In this document: one piece after another, positions 48,901-58,486 of the stretch | How the letters are laid out: the number at the start of each line of letters is the position of its first letter | Numbering within the stretch: position 1 is the stretch's first letter | Origin: Streptomyces sp. NBC_01288 | GTDB lineage: Bacteria > Actinomycetota > Actinomycetes > Streptomycetales > Streptomycetaceae | Direction of reading: 5' to 3' | DNA length: 64,000 bases | Assembly (NCBI RefSeq): GCF_035982055.1 | Contig: NZ_CP108427.1 | Coordinates: forward strand, 2,294,001-2,358,000 | Position numbers and translations under genes: made by a program | The notes under the pieces: generated by a model | What the model was told of the DNA's origin: nothing | Databases searched by the model: none | The model's input: the letters and a program-made list of their open reading frames with translations, nothing else

Positions 48901-51900
48901 ACCGGAACCGTCGTCGGCGACCGCACCGAACTCTCCATCCTCAGCCAGGTGTTCACCGAGTCCGGTGCGGAGACGGGCAGTTGTGCGCTCGGCTCGGTCA
49001 AGTCCCAGATCGGGCACACGAAGTGCGCCGCGGGACTCGCCGGTCTCATCAAGACCGTGCTGTCCCTCTACACAGGCGTCAAGCCACCCACCCTGCACAT
49101 GAAGCAGCCCAACTCGGCCTGGCAGCAGGACAGCAGCCCGTTCGTCTTCCACGCCCGGCCCCGCCCGTGGGGGGCTCCCGCCGAGGAACGCGTGGCAGGG
49201 CTCAGCGCGTTCGGCTTCGGCGGCACCAACTTCCACGCGGTGATCGGGGCGTACGGCGAGGCGGTCCCGCCGGCGCAGGGTCTGGACGCGTGGCCCGCGG
49301 AGCTGTTCACCTTCCGGGGCGTGGACCGGGCGGCGGCGCGGAGGGGCGTCGAGGAGATCCTGAAGCTCGCGGAGGCGGGCCACTGGAAGCTGCGCGACCT
49401 CGCCCTGAGCGCGTCACGCCGCTCGGACGCCCGGCACGAACCGGTGCAGGTGGCGGTCGTGGCGCGGGATGTGGAGGGGCTGGCCGGGCAACTGCGGCGG
49501 GCGCTGGCGGGTGAGCACGATCCGGTCGCCGGAATTCACCTGGCCGACGCGAGCGCGGACTCCGGCAAAGTCGCGTTCCTCTTCCCCGGTCAAGGCAGTC
49601 AACGGCCCGGCATGCTCGCCGACGTGTTCATCGCGTTCCCCGAGTTGCAGCACTACCTTCACCTCGGCCGCGACCACGCCGACGCGCTCTACCCGCCCAC
49701 CGCCTTCGACGACACCGCCCGCGACCGCCAGCAGGCCGGTCTCACCGACACCCGGGTCGCCCAACCCGCCCTGGGCATCGCCGGGTTGGCCGCCCACGCC
49801 CTGCTCACCGAGGCGGGCGTCCGCCCCGACATGGCGGCCGGGCACAGCTACGGCGAGCTGGTCGCCCTGTGCGCGGCGGGCGCGATCGCGCCGGAGGCAC
49901 TGCTGGAGCTGAGCGCCGAACGCGCGGCGGCGATCCTCGAAGCCACCGGCACGGACGACCCGGGAACCATGGCCGCGGTCGCGGCCGGTGCCGAGGACGT
50001 CGAGCAGGCCCTGAAGGCGGCGGACGCCCCCGACTCGGTCGTCATCGCCAACCACAACTCGCCCCGCCAGACGGTGATTTCGGGCCCGACGGAAGCCGTC
50101 GCCACGGCCGTACGGCTCCTGCGCGACGCCGGTCTCGGCGCCAAGCGCATCCCCGTGGCCTGCGCCTTCCACAGCCCGCTGGTGGCGGGGGCGGGCGAAC
50201 GGTTCGCGGAGTCCCTCGCCCAACGGCCGGTCCTCACACCCGAGTTCCCCGTCTGGTCCAACCGCACGGCCGCCCCGTACGGCGAGGGCGCCGACACGGT
50301 CCGGGCCGAACTCGCCGCGCAGATCGGCTCCCCGGTCGCCTTCGTCGCGCAGATCGAGGCGATGTACGAGGCGGGAGCCCGGGTCTTCGTCGAGGCCGGT
50401 CCCGGTTCCGTGCTGACCCGGCTGGTCGACCAGATCCTCGGCGACCGCCCGCACCGCACGGTCGCGTGCGAGCCCCGGCCGGACAGCGGGCTGCGCGGCT
50501 GGCTCGACGCCCTTGCCCAACTGGCCGTCGCGGGACTGCCGGTGCGCACCGGCTGGCTCTTCAACGGGCGCGACGCCGTCGACGCGGCCCGGACCCCCGT
50601 GCCCTCGCGACCCGGCTGGACGGTCGACGGACAGCTCGTCCGTACCGCCGCCGGAGCACTCCTGCCCGGTGCCCTCGCACCGGCCCGACGCGTTGTGGAG
50701 ACGACTGTGACGACGAACCCTCAGGACGGTGTCCCCGTCGAGGCGAACAGGGACGCGCTCATCTCCGAATTCCTGCGCACCAGCCGGGAGATGGTGGCCG
50801 CGCAACGGGATGTGCTGATGACGTACTTCGGCGCGGTGCAGGGCACGGTGCCGCAGGGAACATGGGTGCCCGCACCGGCGCCCGCCGCGATCGAGGTGCT
50901 GCCGCAGACACCCGCCCTGCCGGCGGCTGTCGAGACTCCGACCGCTCAACAACCCACCGCGCAACCGGAATCAGCCCCCGAGGCCGTCACCGAGGCCGAC
51001 GTGCTCCGCGTCGTCCTGGAGATCATCAGCGAACGCACCGGCTATCCCGTCGACATGATCGAGCCCGACCTCGACCTGGAGGCGGACCTCAGCATCGACT
51101 CCATCAAGCGCGCCGAGATCGCCGGCGAACTGGCCCATCGCCTGGGCATCGGCGGCGGGATGGACGTCGCCTCGCTCGACGACGCCGAGTTGGAGGACCT
51201 GGCGAAGGCCCGTACGGCGGCCTCCGTCACGAGCTGGCTGTCGGCACGACTGACGGAACCCGCAGCGGCAGAGGAAACACACCCGAGTGTCAGCACCCCG
51301 CAGGACGAGGTCACCGGCTCGGCACCCAAGCGGCTCCAACTGCGGCCCGTGCTGCTGCCGCACCAGGACGGCGACAACCCGGCGGATCCGGCATCCGTGC
51401 TGAGCGGACGGCGCTTCATCCTCTACGGCGACGGTGACAGTGGCGTTTCGGAGGCGGTCGCTGCGCGGCTCTCCTCCTACGGCGCCGACGCGGTGACCGT
51501 CGTCCCGGAGCACCAACTCACCGACGCGGACGGCCAAGTGGACGGCGTCCTCTATCTCACACCGCTCACCGCATCGTCCCCGGTGCTGCCCGACGCGTTC
51601 CCCGTGTTCCAGGCCGCCCTGCGACGCGGCCCGCGCCAACTCCTCGCGATACAGGGCGCGGACGGGGGTTCGGCGGGCCTGCACGGGTTGTTCCGTACGG
51701 TGGCCCGCGAGTACCCGGACACCACCGCCCGGGTCGTCGAGCTGGCGGACACCGCACCGGCAGCCGTAGCCGACGCGGTGATCGCCGAACTCCTGGCCCC
51801 CGACAGCGAGCCGGTCGTGCTCCGAACGACCGCCGGACGCCACGGACTTGAGCTGACCGAGACACCGCTCGGCGCGCTCGCGACCAACGGTGCCGGACCG

Positions 51901-52788
51901 GCCGGTGACGGAGTCGCCGAAGCATCCGCCATCGGGCTCGACCGCGACTCGGTGGTGCTGCTGGTGGGCGGCGCGCGGGGCATCACCGCGAAGTTCGCCG
52001 TCGCACTCGCCGCCGCCTCCCGGTGCCGTATCGAACTCCTGGGCAGGACGGCCGCACCGGCAGGCCCCGAGGACCCGGCGACCGCGGGCGCCCGCACCCC
52101 GGCCGAACTGCGCGCCGTACTCGCCGCGAAGGGCGGCGGACTCACCCCCGCCGAGATCAACCGCACTGCCGAACTCCTGCTCGCCCAAAGGGAGATCACC
52201 GCGACCCTCGACGAACTGAGCGCCCTCGGCAGCCAGGCCCGCTACCACTCCGTCGACTTCCGCGAACCGGACGCCGCGCTCCAGGCGGTCAAGGAGATCC
52301 ACGCCGAACACGGCCGCCTCGACGGCGTCGTCTACGCGGCCGGCGTCATCGAGGACCGGCTCATCGCCGAGAAGACCACGGAGTCCTTCCAGCGGGTCTA
52401 CGGCACGAAGACGCACGGCGCCGAAGCCCTGCTGTCGGCGCTGGAGGAGCTGCCCAACGGCCCTGCTTTCGCCGTGCTGTTCGGCTCAATATCGGCCGTC
52501 CTCGGCAACCGGGGCCAGGTCGACTACGCGGCTGCCAACGACGCGATCCAGAGCCTGGGCACCGCCTGGTCCGCCCGCACCGGGCACCGTGCGCTCACCG
52601 TGCACTGGGGTCCCTGGGCGCCCACCGGTGGTCACCACGGCATGGTCACCCCGGAGTTGGGGCGCGAGTACGCCCGGCGCGGTATCTCGCTGATCGACCC
52701 CGAGGAGGGCACCGCTGCTCTGCTGCGTGAACTCGCCTGGGGCGACGAGTCAGCAGGAGCCGTCGTCTACACCGCTTCGGGCTGGTAG
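45913..52788 (+). CDS. PUFA-synthase-like megasynthase: ER-like/KS/AT/ACP/KR
   Basis: A 2291-aa iterative synthase. Residues 1-290 and about 300-650 both resemble nitronate-monooxygenase/PfaD-type flavin barrels (AEMIIGITPF; GTRLPIAQGPMTRVSDQAEF), probably an enoyl reductase. KS about 670-1115 with Cys 860 (DAACASS), His 995 (EAHGT) and His 1035 (GHT). AT about 1220-1540 with Ser 1312 (GHSYGE). One ACP, Ser 1730 in LSIDSIKR, the PUFA-type signature. KR about 2010-2280, Tyr 2205. No DH; that is on the next protein. TTA codon at Leu 146 predicts bldA control. ATG 45913 follows CGGAGAA. Confidence 0.88.
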   Translation: MTPVARAAEMIIGITPFHEPDARLAAAVSRAGGLGVLDLGMGDRRSREALTRIRRWSPDPFGVRVGPHCRIGPGDLTTGGGATPHTVVLTADAAWQVDEVAAEHRVLVEVTDPDQALAAVRAGAHGLIARGTESGGRVGELSTFVLLQRLLAEPGVDVPVWACGGIGPRTAAAAVAGGAAGVVLDSQLALLAESVLPEAAAAALRSMDGSETTLVAGHRVLLRRGPDAPQVPADRVSELLGARDPRTQLLPVGQDGFLAARFAERWGDTGRTIRELTAAVRESVRDEHAADALRAGSPMSRTLGTRLPIAQGPMTRVSDQAEFAAAVAEGGALPFVALALSSGEQSRTVLAETRAAVGDRPWGVGVLGFAPEEMRDAQLEAVRELRPTHAIIAGGRPSQAEALERSRISTFLHVPSPGLLRQFLDAGVRKFVFEGSECGGHVGPRGSFPLWEAQLAVLEDFLATAEAGTAERVEVFFAGGVHDERSAAMVAALTAPLTAQGAAVGVLMGTAYLFTEEAVTRGAVQPLFQEQVIGATRTALLETAPGHATRCVPSPFSDNYLVFEAQLREQGVPDRQIWEKLERLNVGRLRIASKGVERDADGALAAVDEQRQLAEGMFMAGEVAVLRSATTTIEALHRSVTEEAADYLAESARTARTRLGVDETAEPEAPAPLDIAVIGMACMFPQAPDLPTFWANILGGRDSVDEVPPDRWDPAVHYSADKNGATPSKWGGFLPRIPFDPLRYGIPPASLGSIEPVQLLALEAARRSLEDAGYGDRGREFDRARTSVVFGAEAGSDLSNATTLRAVLPSYYGKIPQGIEEQLPTLTEDSFPGMLSNVISGRIANRLDLGGANFTVDAACASSLAAVDVACKELVGGTSDVVLCGGADLHNGINDYVLFSSVHALSPTGRSRAFDSSADGIALGEGVACVVLKRLADAERDGDRIYGVIKGVGSSSDGRSLGLTAPRPEGQRAALERAYRNAGVSPAEVGLVEAHGTGTVVGDRTELSILSQVFTESGAETGSCALGSVKSQIGHTKCAAGLAGLIKTVLSLYTGVKPPTLHMKQPNSAWQQDSSPFVFHARPRPWGAPAEERVAGLSAFGFGGTNFHAVIGAYGEAVPPAQGLDAWPAELFTFRGVDRAAARRGVEEILKLAEAGHWKLRDLALSASRRSDARHEPVQVAVVARDVEGLAGQLRRALAGEHDPVAGIHLADASADSGKVAFLFPGQGSQRPGMLADVFIAFPELQHYLHLGRDHADALYPPTAFDDTARDRQQAGLTDTRVAQPALGIAGLAAHALLTEAGVRPDMAAGHSYGELVALCAAGAIAPEALLELSAERAAAILEATGTDDPGTMAAVAAGAEDVEQALKAADAPDSVVIANHNSPRQTVISGPTEAVATAVRLLRDAGLGAKRIPVACAFHSPLVAGAGERFAESLAQRPVLTPEFPVWSNRTAAPYGEGADTVRAELAAQIGSPVAFVAQIEAMYEAGARVFVEAGPGSVLTRLVDQILGDRPHRTVACEPRPDSGLRGWLDALAQLAVAGLPVRTGWLFNGRDAVDAARTPVPSRPGWTVDGQLVRTAAGALLPGALAPARRVVETTVTTNPQDGVPVEANRDALISEFLRTSREMVAAQRDVLMTYFGAVQGTVPQGTWVPAPAPAAIEVLPQTPALPAAVETPTAQQPTAQPESAPEAVTEADVLRVVLEIISERTGYPVDMIEPDLDLEADLSIDSIKRAEIAGELAHRLGIGGGMDVASLDDAELEDLAKARTAASVTSWLSARLTEPAAAEETHPSVSTPQDEVTGSAPKRLQLRPVLLPHQDGDNPADPASVLSGRRFILYGDGDSGVSEAVAARLSSYGADAVTVVPEHQLTDADGQVDGVLYLTPLTASSPVLPDAFPVFQAALRRGPRQLLAIQGADGGSAGLHGLFRTVAREYPDTTARVVELADTAPAAVADAVIAELLAPDSEPVVLRTTAGRHGLELTETPLGALATNGAGPAGDGVAEASAIGLDRDSVVLLVGGARGITAKFAVALAAASRCRIELLGRTAAPAGPEDPATAGARTPAELRAVLAAKGGGLTPAEINRTAELLLAQREITATLDELSALGSQARYHSVDFREPDAALQAVKEIHAEHGRLDGVVYAAGVIEDRLIAEKTTESFQRVYGTKTHGAEALLSALEELPNGPAFAVLFGSISAVLGNRGQVDYAAANDAIQSLGTAWSARTGHRALTVHWGPWAPTGGHHGMVTPELGREYARRGISLIDPEEGTAALLRELAWGDESAGAVVYTASGW

Positions 52789-52790
52789 CC

Positions 52791-55700
52791 ATGACGGACC
52801 GTCAAGTGCCGGTCGCCATCGTGGGAATGTCGGTGCTGCTCCCCGGCGCCGCCGACCTCGACGCGTACTGGCGGAATCTGTTGGGCGGCACGGACGCCAT
52901 CAGCGAGGTGCCGGACGGGCGTTGGGACGCTGACTACTACCGGCCCGACTCAGCGAGCGGTCCGGCCGTGGCCGACCAGGTGTACTGCCGGCGCGGTGGT
53001 TTCGTGGACGAGTTGGCCGAGGTCGAGGTCACCCGGTTCGGCATCATGCCGAACTCGGTGCCCGGCACCGAACCCGACCAGCTCATCGCCCTCCACGTGG
53101 CCGCCGCCGCCCTCGCCGACGCGGGCGGCGAGTCCCGCCTGCCCGACCGGCGGCGCGTCGGTGTCGTCCTCGGCCGGGGCGGCTATCTCACCCCGGGGCT
53201 GGTCCGGCTCGACCAGCGGGTCCGTACGGCGGGCCAACTCGTCCGCACCCTGGGCGAGTTGCTGCCCGACCTGGACCCCGGCCAACTCGACCGCATCCGC
53301 ACGGCGTTCACCGACCGGCTCGGCCCCGACAGTCCCGAGTCGGTCATCGGCCTGGTCCCCAACCTCGCGGCGTCCCGCGTCGCCAACCGCCTCGACCTGC
53401 GCGGCCCGGCGTACACGGTGGACGCGGCCTGCGCGTCCTCGCTGATCGCCGTCGACCAAGCGGTGTCCGAACTGGCCGCCGGGCGCTGCGACTTGATGCT
53501 CGCCGGGGGCGTCCACCACTGCCACGACATCACGCTGTGGAGCGTGTTCTCCCAGCTGCGCGCGCTCTCCCCGAGCCAGCGCATCCGCCCCTTCCACCGT
53601 GACGCCGACGGCATCCTGATCGGCGAGGGTACGGGAGTCGTCGTCCTCAAGCGCCTCGCTGACGCCGAGCGTGACGGCGACCGTATCTACGCCGTCATCC
53701 GTGGCACCGGTGTGTCCAGCGACGGCCGCGCCGCGAGTCTCGTCAACCCCGACTCGACGGGCCAGACCCATGCCGTACGCCAGGCCTGGCATGCGGCGGG
53801 GCTGGACCCCGCTCTGCCCGACTCCATCGGCCTCCTTGAGGCACACGGCACGGCGACACCCGCCGGTGACGCGGCCGAACTCGCCACGCTGGCCGAGGTG
53901 TTCGGGGACACCGGCACCTCCCATGGCCGTGCGGTCATCGGCTCGGTGAAGTCGATGATCGGCCACACAATGCCGGCCGCCGGGGTGGCCGGGCTGGTCA
54001 AGGCCGCCCTCGCCGTCCATCACGGCATGCTGCTGCCGACCCTGCACTGCGACGACCCGCATCCGGCGCTCGCGGCCACCCGGTTCCGTCCGCTGGAGCA
54101 GGCGGCACCCTGGGAGACGACTCCCGAACAGCCGGTGCGCCGGGCGGCGGTCAACGCGTTCGGGTTCGGCGGCATCAACGCGCATGTGGTGCTGGAGGAG
54201 GCTCCCGGGGCGCGCGCAGCACATGCGGCCGCGGTGGTCCCCGGCGAACCGGAACGTACGAACACCCCCGCTCGCACAGCCTCCGTGGCCGAACCGGAAC
54301 GCGTGCTGATGCTGGCCGCCGACAGCCCCGAGGCTCTCGCCGCGCTGCTGAACGCCGACGACTCCGCCATCCTGGCCGCACACAACACCCCTGCCACCCA
54401 GGGCCGTTCCCGCCTCGGCATCGTCGCTCCGGACGCCAAGCGCCTCGCGCTGGCCCGCCGGGCGGTCGCCAAGGGCCGGGCCTGGCAGGGCCGTAGCGAT
54501 GTGTGGTTCACGCCGAGCCCGCTCATCGGACCCGGCGCGGGACAGCTGGCGTTCGTCTTCCCGGGTCTGGAGGGCGACTTCACGCCCCGGGTCGAGGACG
54601 TCGCCGCGCACTTCGGTCTCCGTGAGAGCCGGTCCGCAACACCCGCACAAGTAGGCGATGTTGGCCGTCACGGCTTCGATGTCGTCGGCGTCGGGCGGCT
54701 GTTGGACGCCGCGTTGCGCAAGATGGGTGTCGTACCGGACGCCGTCGCCGGACACAGTGTCGGTGAGTGGACCGCGATGACCGCCGCCGGGGTGTACTCG
54801 CCGGACGAGGTCAGCGACTTCATGGAGGCGTTCGACCCCGACTCGGTGACGGTCCCCGGCCTCGCCTTCGGGGCGATCGGCGCCCCGGCCGAGCGCGTGC
54901 TCGCGGCTCTCGCAACCGACTGGCCGGACGCCGGAATCGTGCTCTCGCACGACAACGCTCCGGGCCAGTCGATGGTGTGCGGACCGGACAAGGCGGTGGA
55001 CGAGTTCGTGCGGTCCTTCCGCGCGCAGGGCGTCCTGAGCCAGGTCCTCCCGTTCCAATCCGGCTTCCACACACCGATGTTGAAGCCCTACCTCGCCCCG
55101 ATCGAAGAGGCCACGAACCGCTTCCGCCTCCACCCGCCGACGGTCCCCCTCTGGTCCGGGACCACCGCCTCGCCGTACCCCAAGGACGAGAAGGCGGTAC
55201 GCGAACTGTTCATCCGGCACCTCCTGGAGCCCGTGCGCTTCCGCCAACTCGTCGAGGCCATGTACACCGCCGGACACCGCGCCTTCGTCCAGGTCGGCAC
55301 CGGCCAACTCGGCTCCCTCATCGACGCGACCCTCAGCGGACGCGACCACCTGGTCGTCGCCGCCAACTCGCCCCACCGCTCCGGACTGGCCCAACTCCGC
55401 CGCGTGGCCACTGCGTTGTGGTCGGCAGGCGCATCGGTGGACCCGACGACACTGACCCCGCAGAAACCGGCTCCACGACGGGAACGCCCCCCGGTACGGC
55501 TGGACATGGACGGCGCACTCGTGTCCCTCGACGCCCCGACCTTGGTGAAGCTGCGGGCGGAACTACGCACACCGGCCACCGCCAACACCCCGGCCCTCGC
55601 GGCGCTTTCACCCCTGGACGCCCTCACCGACCGCTTCCCGGCCGCCGCCGAACTCCACGCCCTCATGCGCGACACCGCCGACACGGCCGCCCAACTCATC

Positions 55701-57359
55701 AGCGCGGGCAGCCGTCGTAGCGCACCGACCGCACCCGCACACGTGCCCGCACCCCGGGTGTCCGCCCCCGTCCCGCCACCCCAACTCCCCACTCCTCCAA
55801 GGGAATGGCAGACGACGGTCCACGTCTCCCCCGAGTCCATGCCCTACCTCATGGACCACTGCTTCTTCCCGCAACGCCCCGACTGGCCGGACGTGGCGGA
55901 CCGTTGGCCGGTGGTCCCCGCGACCACGATCGTCCAGCACATCGTCGAGGCGGCGGAACGGACGGCCCCGGGCATGCGCGCGGTCGCCGTGCACGACGCA
56001 CGGTTCGACCGGTGGCTCACGGCGACACCGCCGATCGACGTACCGGTGCGGGTAGTCGCGGACACGCCCGACCGACTCGCCGTCTCCTTCGGCCCGCACG
56101 CGCGCGGAGTGGTCGAACTGGCCCCCGCCCACGCCGTATCGCCCCCACCGCACCCCCGCCCGGACCCGACCACCGAACGCGTCCCCGACCACACCGCGGC
56201 CCATCTCTACGACGAACGCTGGATGTTCCACGGCCCGGCGTTCCAAGGGGTCACCGAACTCACCGCGATCGGCGACCGCCACGTACGCGGCGTGATCACC
56301 ACACCCCCCGCACCGGGCGCCCTGCTCGACAACGTCGGCCAGATCCTCGGCTACTGGATCATGGCGACCCGCACCGAACGCACCGTCGTCTTCCCGGTCG
56401 GCATGCGCGAGATGCGCTTCTACGGCCCTCATCCGCGCCCCGGCACGCAGGTGGAGTGCCTGGTGCGGATCACCTCGCTGACCGACACCGCGCTCGAAGC
56501 CGACGTACAACTCGCGGTCGACGGCGTGGTGTGGGCGGACCTGACCGGCTGGCAGGACCGGCGTTTCGACAACGACCCGCAGACCAAGCCGGTCGAGCGC
56601 TTCCCGGAGCGCAACACCCTCTCCGAGGCCCGCCCGGGCGGCCGGACCCTGCTCAACGAGCGCTGGCCCGACCTGGCCTCCCGCGACCTGATCATGCGCA
56701 ACTCCCTGAGCAGCGTGGAGCGTTCGCAGTACGCCGAGCATCCGCCGCGTGGGCGCCGACAGTGGCTTCTCGGCCGGATCGCGGTGAAGGACGCAGTACG
56801 GCAGTGGCTGTGGGGCCATGGCGAGGGGCCCGTCTATCCGGCGGAGATCCGGGTCCACAACGACGAGTCGGGCCGCCCGTACGTCACGGGACTGCACGGC
56901 AGGACCCTGCCCCCACTGGATGTCTCGCTGGCCCATCGCGCCGAGGCGGCGGTCGCGATCGTGCGGCCGCATGCCCCTGGTCCCGGCCCCGGGATCGACA
57001 TCGAGGAGGTCGTGGAGCGCCCCCCGAGCACCCTCACCACCGCCCTGGGCGAGGAGGAACTCGCCCTTCTCCGCGCCCAGTTGACGGCCACCGGCGAGTC
57101 CGAGGCGCTGTGGTTCGCCCGTTTCTGGGCGGCGAAGGAAGCGGTCGCCAAGGCGGAGGGCACCGGCTTCCGGGGACGGCCGCGCGACTTCGCCGTCTTC
57201 CAAGTGGTCTCCGGATCACGGCTGTTGGTGTCGGGGCGCCTAGAGCGCGCCTACACCGTGCACTACGAGCCGGCCGGCAATCCCCCCGCTCTGCCGGACA
57301 GGACCTACGTCGTGGCCTGGACGACGGGACCCGCGCACGAAGAGGAGTACGACCGATGA
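52791..57359 (+). CDS. PUFA-synthase-like megasynthase: KS/AT/DH/PPTase
   Basis: A 1522-aa partner starting two bases after the first synthase. KS (1-470) with Cys 214, His 352 and His 392, so an intact triad, not a chain-length-factor type. AT about 585-860, Ser 656 in GHSVGEW. A hotdog dehydratase region about 1005-1270 (MDHCFFPQRPDWPDVADR; WMFHGPAFQGV; ALLDNVGQILGYW). A fused phosphopantetheinyl transferase at about 1380-1510 (GIDIEEV, FARFWAAKEAVAKAEG) that would activate the cluster's ACPs. Related to PfaC plus PfaE in polyunsaturated fatty acid synthases. Stop overlaps the free ACP gene. Confidence 0.88.
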   Translation: MTDRQVPVAIVGMSVLLPGAADLDAYWRNLLGGTDAISEVPDGRWDADYYRPDSASGPAVADQVYCRRGGFVDELAEVEVTRFGIMPNSVPGTEPDQLIALHVAAAALADAGGESRLPDRRRVGVVLGRGGYLTPGLVRLDQRVRTAGQLVRTLGELLPDLDPGQLDRIRTAFTDRLGPDSPESVIGLVPNLAASRVANRLDLRGPAYTVDAACASSLIAVDQAVSELAAGRCDLMLAGGVHHCHDITLWSVFSQLRALSPSQRIRPFHRDADGILIGEGTGVVVLKRLADAERDGDRIYAVIRGTGVSSDGRAASLVNPDSTGQTHAVRQAWHAAGLDPALPDSIGLLEAHGTATPAGDAAELATLAEVFGDTGTSHGRAVIGSVKSMIGHTMPAAGVAGLVKAALAVHHGMLLPTLHCDDPHPALAATRFRPLEQAAPWETTPEQPVRRAAVNAFGFGGINAHVVLEEAPGARAAHAAAVVPGEPERTNTPARTASVAEPERVLMLAADSPEALAALLNADDSAILAAHNTPATQGRSRLGIVAPDAKRLALARRAVAKGRAWQGRSDVWFTPSPLIGPGAGQLAFVFPGLEGDFTPRVEDVAAHFGLRESRSATPAQVGDVGRHGFDVVGVGRLLDAALRKMGVVPDAVAGHSVGEWTAMTAAGVYSPDEVSDFMEAFDPDSVTVPGLAFGAIGAPAERVLAALATDWPDAGIVLSHDNAPGQSMVCGPDKAVDEFVRSFRAQGVLSQVLPFQSGFHTPMLKPYLAPIEEATNRFRLHPPTVPLWSGTTASPYPKDEKAVRELFIRHLLEPVRFRQLVEAMYTAGHRAFVQVGTGQLGSLIDATLSGRDHLVVAANSPHRSGLAQLRRVATALWSAGASVDPTTLTPQKPAPRRERPPVRLDMDGALVSLDAPTLVKLRAELRTPATANTPALAALSPLDALTDRFPAAAELHALMRDTADTAAQLISAGSRRSAPTAPAHVPAPRVSAPVPPPQLPTPPREWQTTVHVSPESMPYLMDHCFFPQRPDWPDVADRWPVVPATTIVQHIVEAAERTAPGMRAVAVHDARFDRWLTATPPIDVPVRVVADTPDRLAVSFGPHARGVVELAPAHAVSPPPHPRPDPTTERVPDHTAAHLYDERWMFHGPAFQGVTELTAIGDRHVRGVITTPPAPGALLDNVGQILGYWIMATRTERTVVFPVGMREMRFYGPHPRPGTQVECLVRITSLTDTALEADVQLAVDGVVWADLTGWQDRRFDNDPQTKPVERFPERNTLSEARPGGRTLLNERWPDLASRDLIMRNSLSSVERSQYAEHPPRGRRQWLLGRIAVKDAVRQWLWGHGEGPVYPAEIRVHNDESGRPYVTGLHGRTLPPLDVSLAHRAEAAVAIVRPHAPGPGPGIDIEEVVERPPSTLTTALGEEELALLRAQLTATGESEALWFARFWAAKEAVAKAEGTGFRGRPRDFAVFQVVSGSRLLVSGRLERAYTVHYEPAGNPPALPDRTYVVAWTTGPAHEEEYDR

Positions 57360-57658
57360 CCCCCACCACCGAGGACACCGTCCTCGCCGACCTCACCGGC
57401 ATGCTCACCACACTGCTGGAGGACGAGTACGGCGTCGACGACGTCGAGATCACCATGACGACGACCTTCAACCGCGACCTGGAGCTGGAGAGCATCGATC
57501 TGGTGACCCTGGCCGGTCTGCTCCAGGAGCACTACGGGACGAAGGTCAACTTCGCCGAGTTCCTGGCCGGCATGGAGTTCGACGAGATCATCGAACTCAC
57601 CGTCGGGCGGCTCGTGGAGTACGTCGTGCAGAGTCTCAAGGCAGCCGAGGCGGGCTGA
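57356..57658 (+). CDS. Stand-alone acyl carrier protein
   Basis: A 100-aa acidic protein with an ACP fold: NRDLELESIDLVTLAGLL contains the phosphopantetheine Ser (LES-I-D), with the helix pattern VNFAEFLAGMEFDEIIELTV. It overlaps the synthase stop (ATGA). It could accept the finished chain for the hydrolase or downstream tailoring, or serve as an extra elongation carrier. Confidence 0.9.
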   Translation: MTPTTEDTVLADLTGMLTTLLEDEYGVDDVEITMTTTFNRDLELESIDLVTLAGLLQEHYGTKVNFAEFLAGMEFDEIIELTVGRLVEYVVQSLKAAEAG

Positions 57659-57661
57659 GCC

Positions 57662-58486
57662 ATGGCGATGGTCGACACCGGTCAACTCCGGTTGCACGTA
57701 CAGCGGATGAGCCCGCCCGACGGCCGCCCGGTCACCGCCACGGCGGTGCTCGTGCACGGTCTGCTCACCGACAGCCTGGCCAGCTACTACTTCACCATCG
57801 CGCCGCCGTTCGCGCTGGCCGGGGTCGACGTCGTCATGTACGACCTGCGCGGCCACGGCCGCAGCGGGCGCCCGGCCACCGGCTACACGCTCGACGACAA
57901 CATCGACGACCTGGAGGCGCTGCTCGACCGCCTGGAGGTGACTGGACCGGTCCATCTGGTCGGCAACTCCTACGGCGGGACAGTCGCGTTCGGTTACGCG
58001 GCCCGACACCCCGAGCGGGCCGCGAGCGTCTCCCTCATCGAGTCGGAACCGGCGACCACCGCCTGGGCACCGAAACTCGGCGGCATCCTGGACCGCGTGC
58101 TGCACGAACTGGCGCACAACGAGGACGACGCGATCGCCTGGATCAGCGCGAACCGCGGCCACAACACCGCCCGCCTCGCGAAGGGCGCCGCCCGGCTGGC
58201 CCGGGAGACCTCCCTCTCCCAAGACATTCCGGCCAGCGGTGTCTTGACGGAGGATCAGATCGGCGCGGTGCACTGCCCGGTGCTCGGCATCTACGGCGGC
58301 GACTCGGACCTCGCCCTGCTCGCACCCTGGCTGGAGTCCGTCCTCCCCGACTGCCGGACCGTCGTCGTCCCCGGCCACGAGCATTCGGTGCTGGTCGAGG
58401 CGGCGGGCACGGTCGGCGGGCACATCCTCTCCCTGATCCAGGAAACAATTGCGCCGGTGTCCACCCCCGCGGCGGCGATCCGGTGA
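57662..58486 (+). CDS. Alpha/beta hydrolase, probable chain-releasing or editing esterase
   Basis: A 274-aa alpha/beta-hydrolase: oxyanion-region VLVHGLLTD, nucleophile Ser in VGNSYGG, acid in IYGGDSD, His in PGHEHSVL. In place directly after the ACP, a thioesterase-like product-release or acyl-editing role is likely; this is from context only. ATG 57662; stop overlaps the glycosyltransferase gene (GTGA). Confidence 0.88.
   Translation: MAMVDTGQLRLHVQRMSPPDGRPVTATAVLVHGLLTDSLASYYFTIAPPFALAGVDVVMYDLRGHGRSGRPATGYTLDDNIDDLEALLDRLEVTGPVHLVGNSYGGTVAFGYAARHPERAASVSLIESEPATTAWAPKLGGILDRVLHELAHNEDDAIAWISANRGHNTARLAKGAARLARETSLSQDIPASGVLTEDQIGAVHCPVLGIYGGDSDLALLAPWLESVLPDCRTVVVPGHEHSVLVEAAGTVGGHILSLIQETIAPVSTPAAAIR

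Noticed and set aside
52791..54200. The KS of the second synthase as a chain-length factor.
   Set aside because: Cys 214 and both His residues of the active-site triad are present.
45913..57359. Enediyne PKS or ordinary modular type I PKS.
   Set aside because: Enediyne synthases are single KS-AT-ACP-KR-DH-PPTase proteins with a different gene set; here there are two KS-AT proteins, PfaD-like domains and a PUFA-type ACP signature, and no module repetition.
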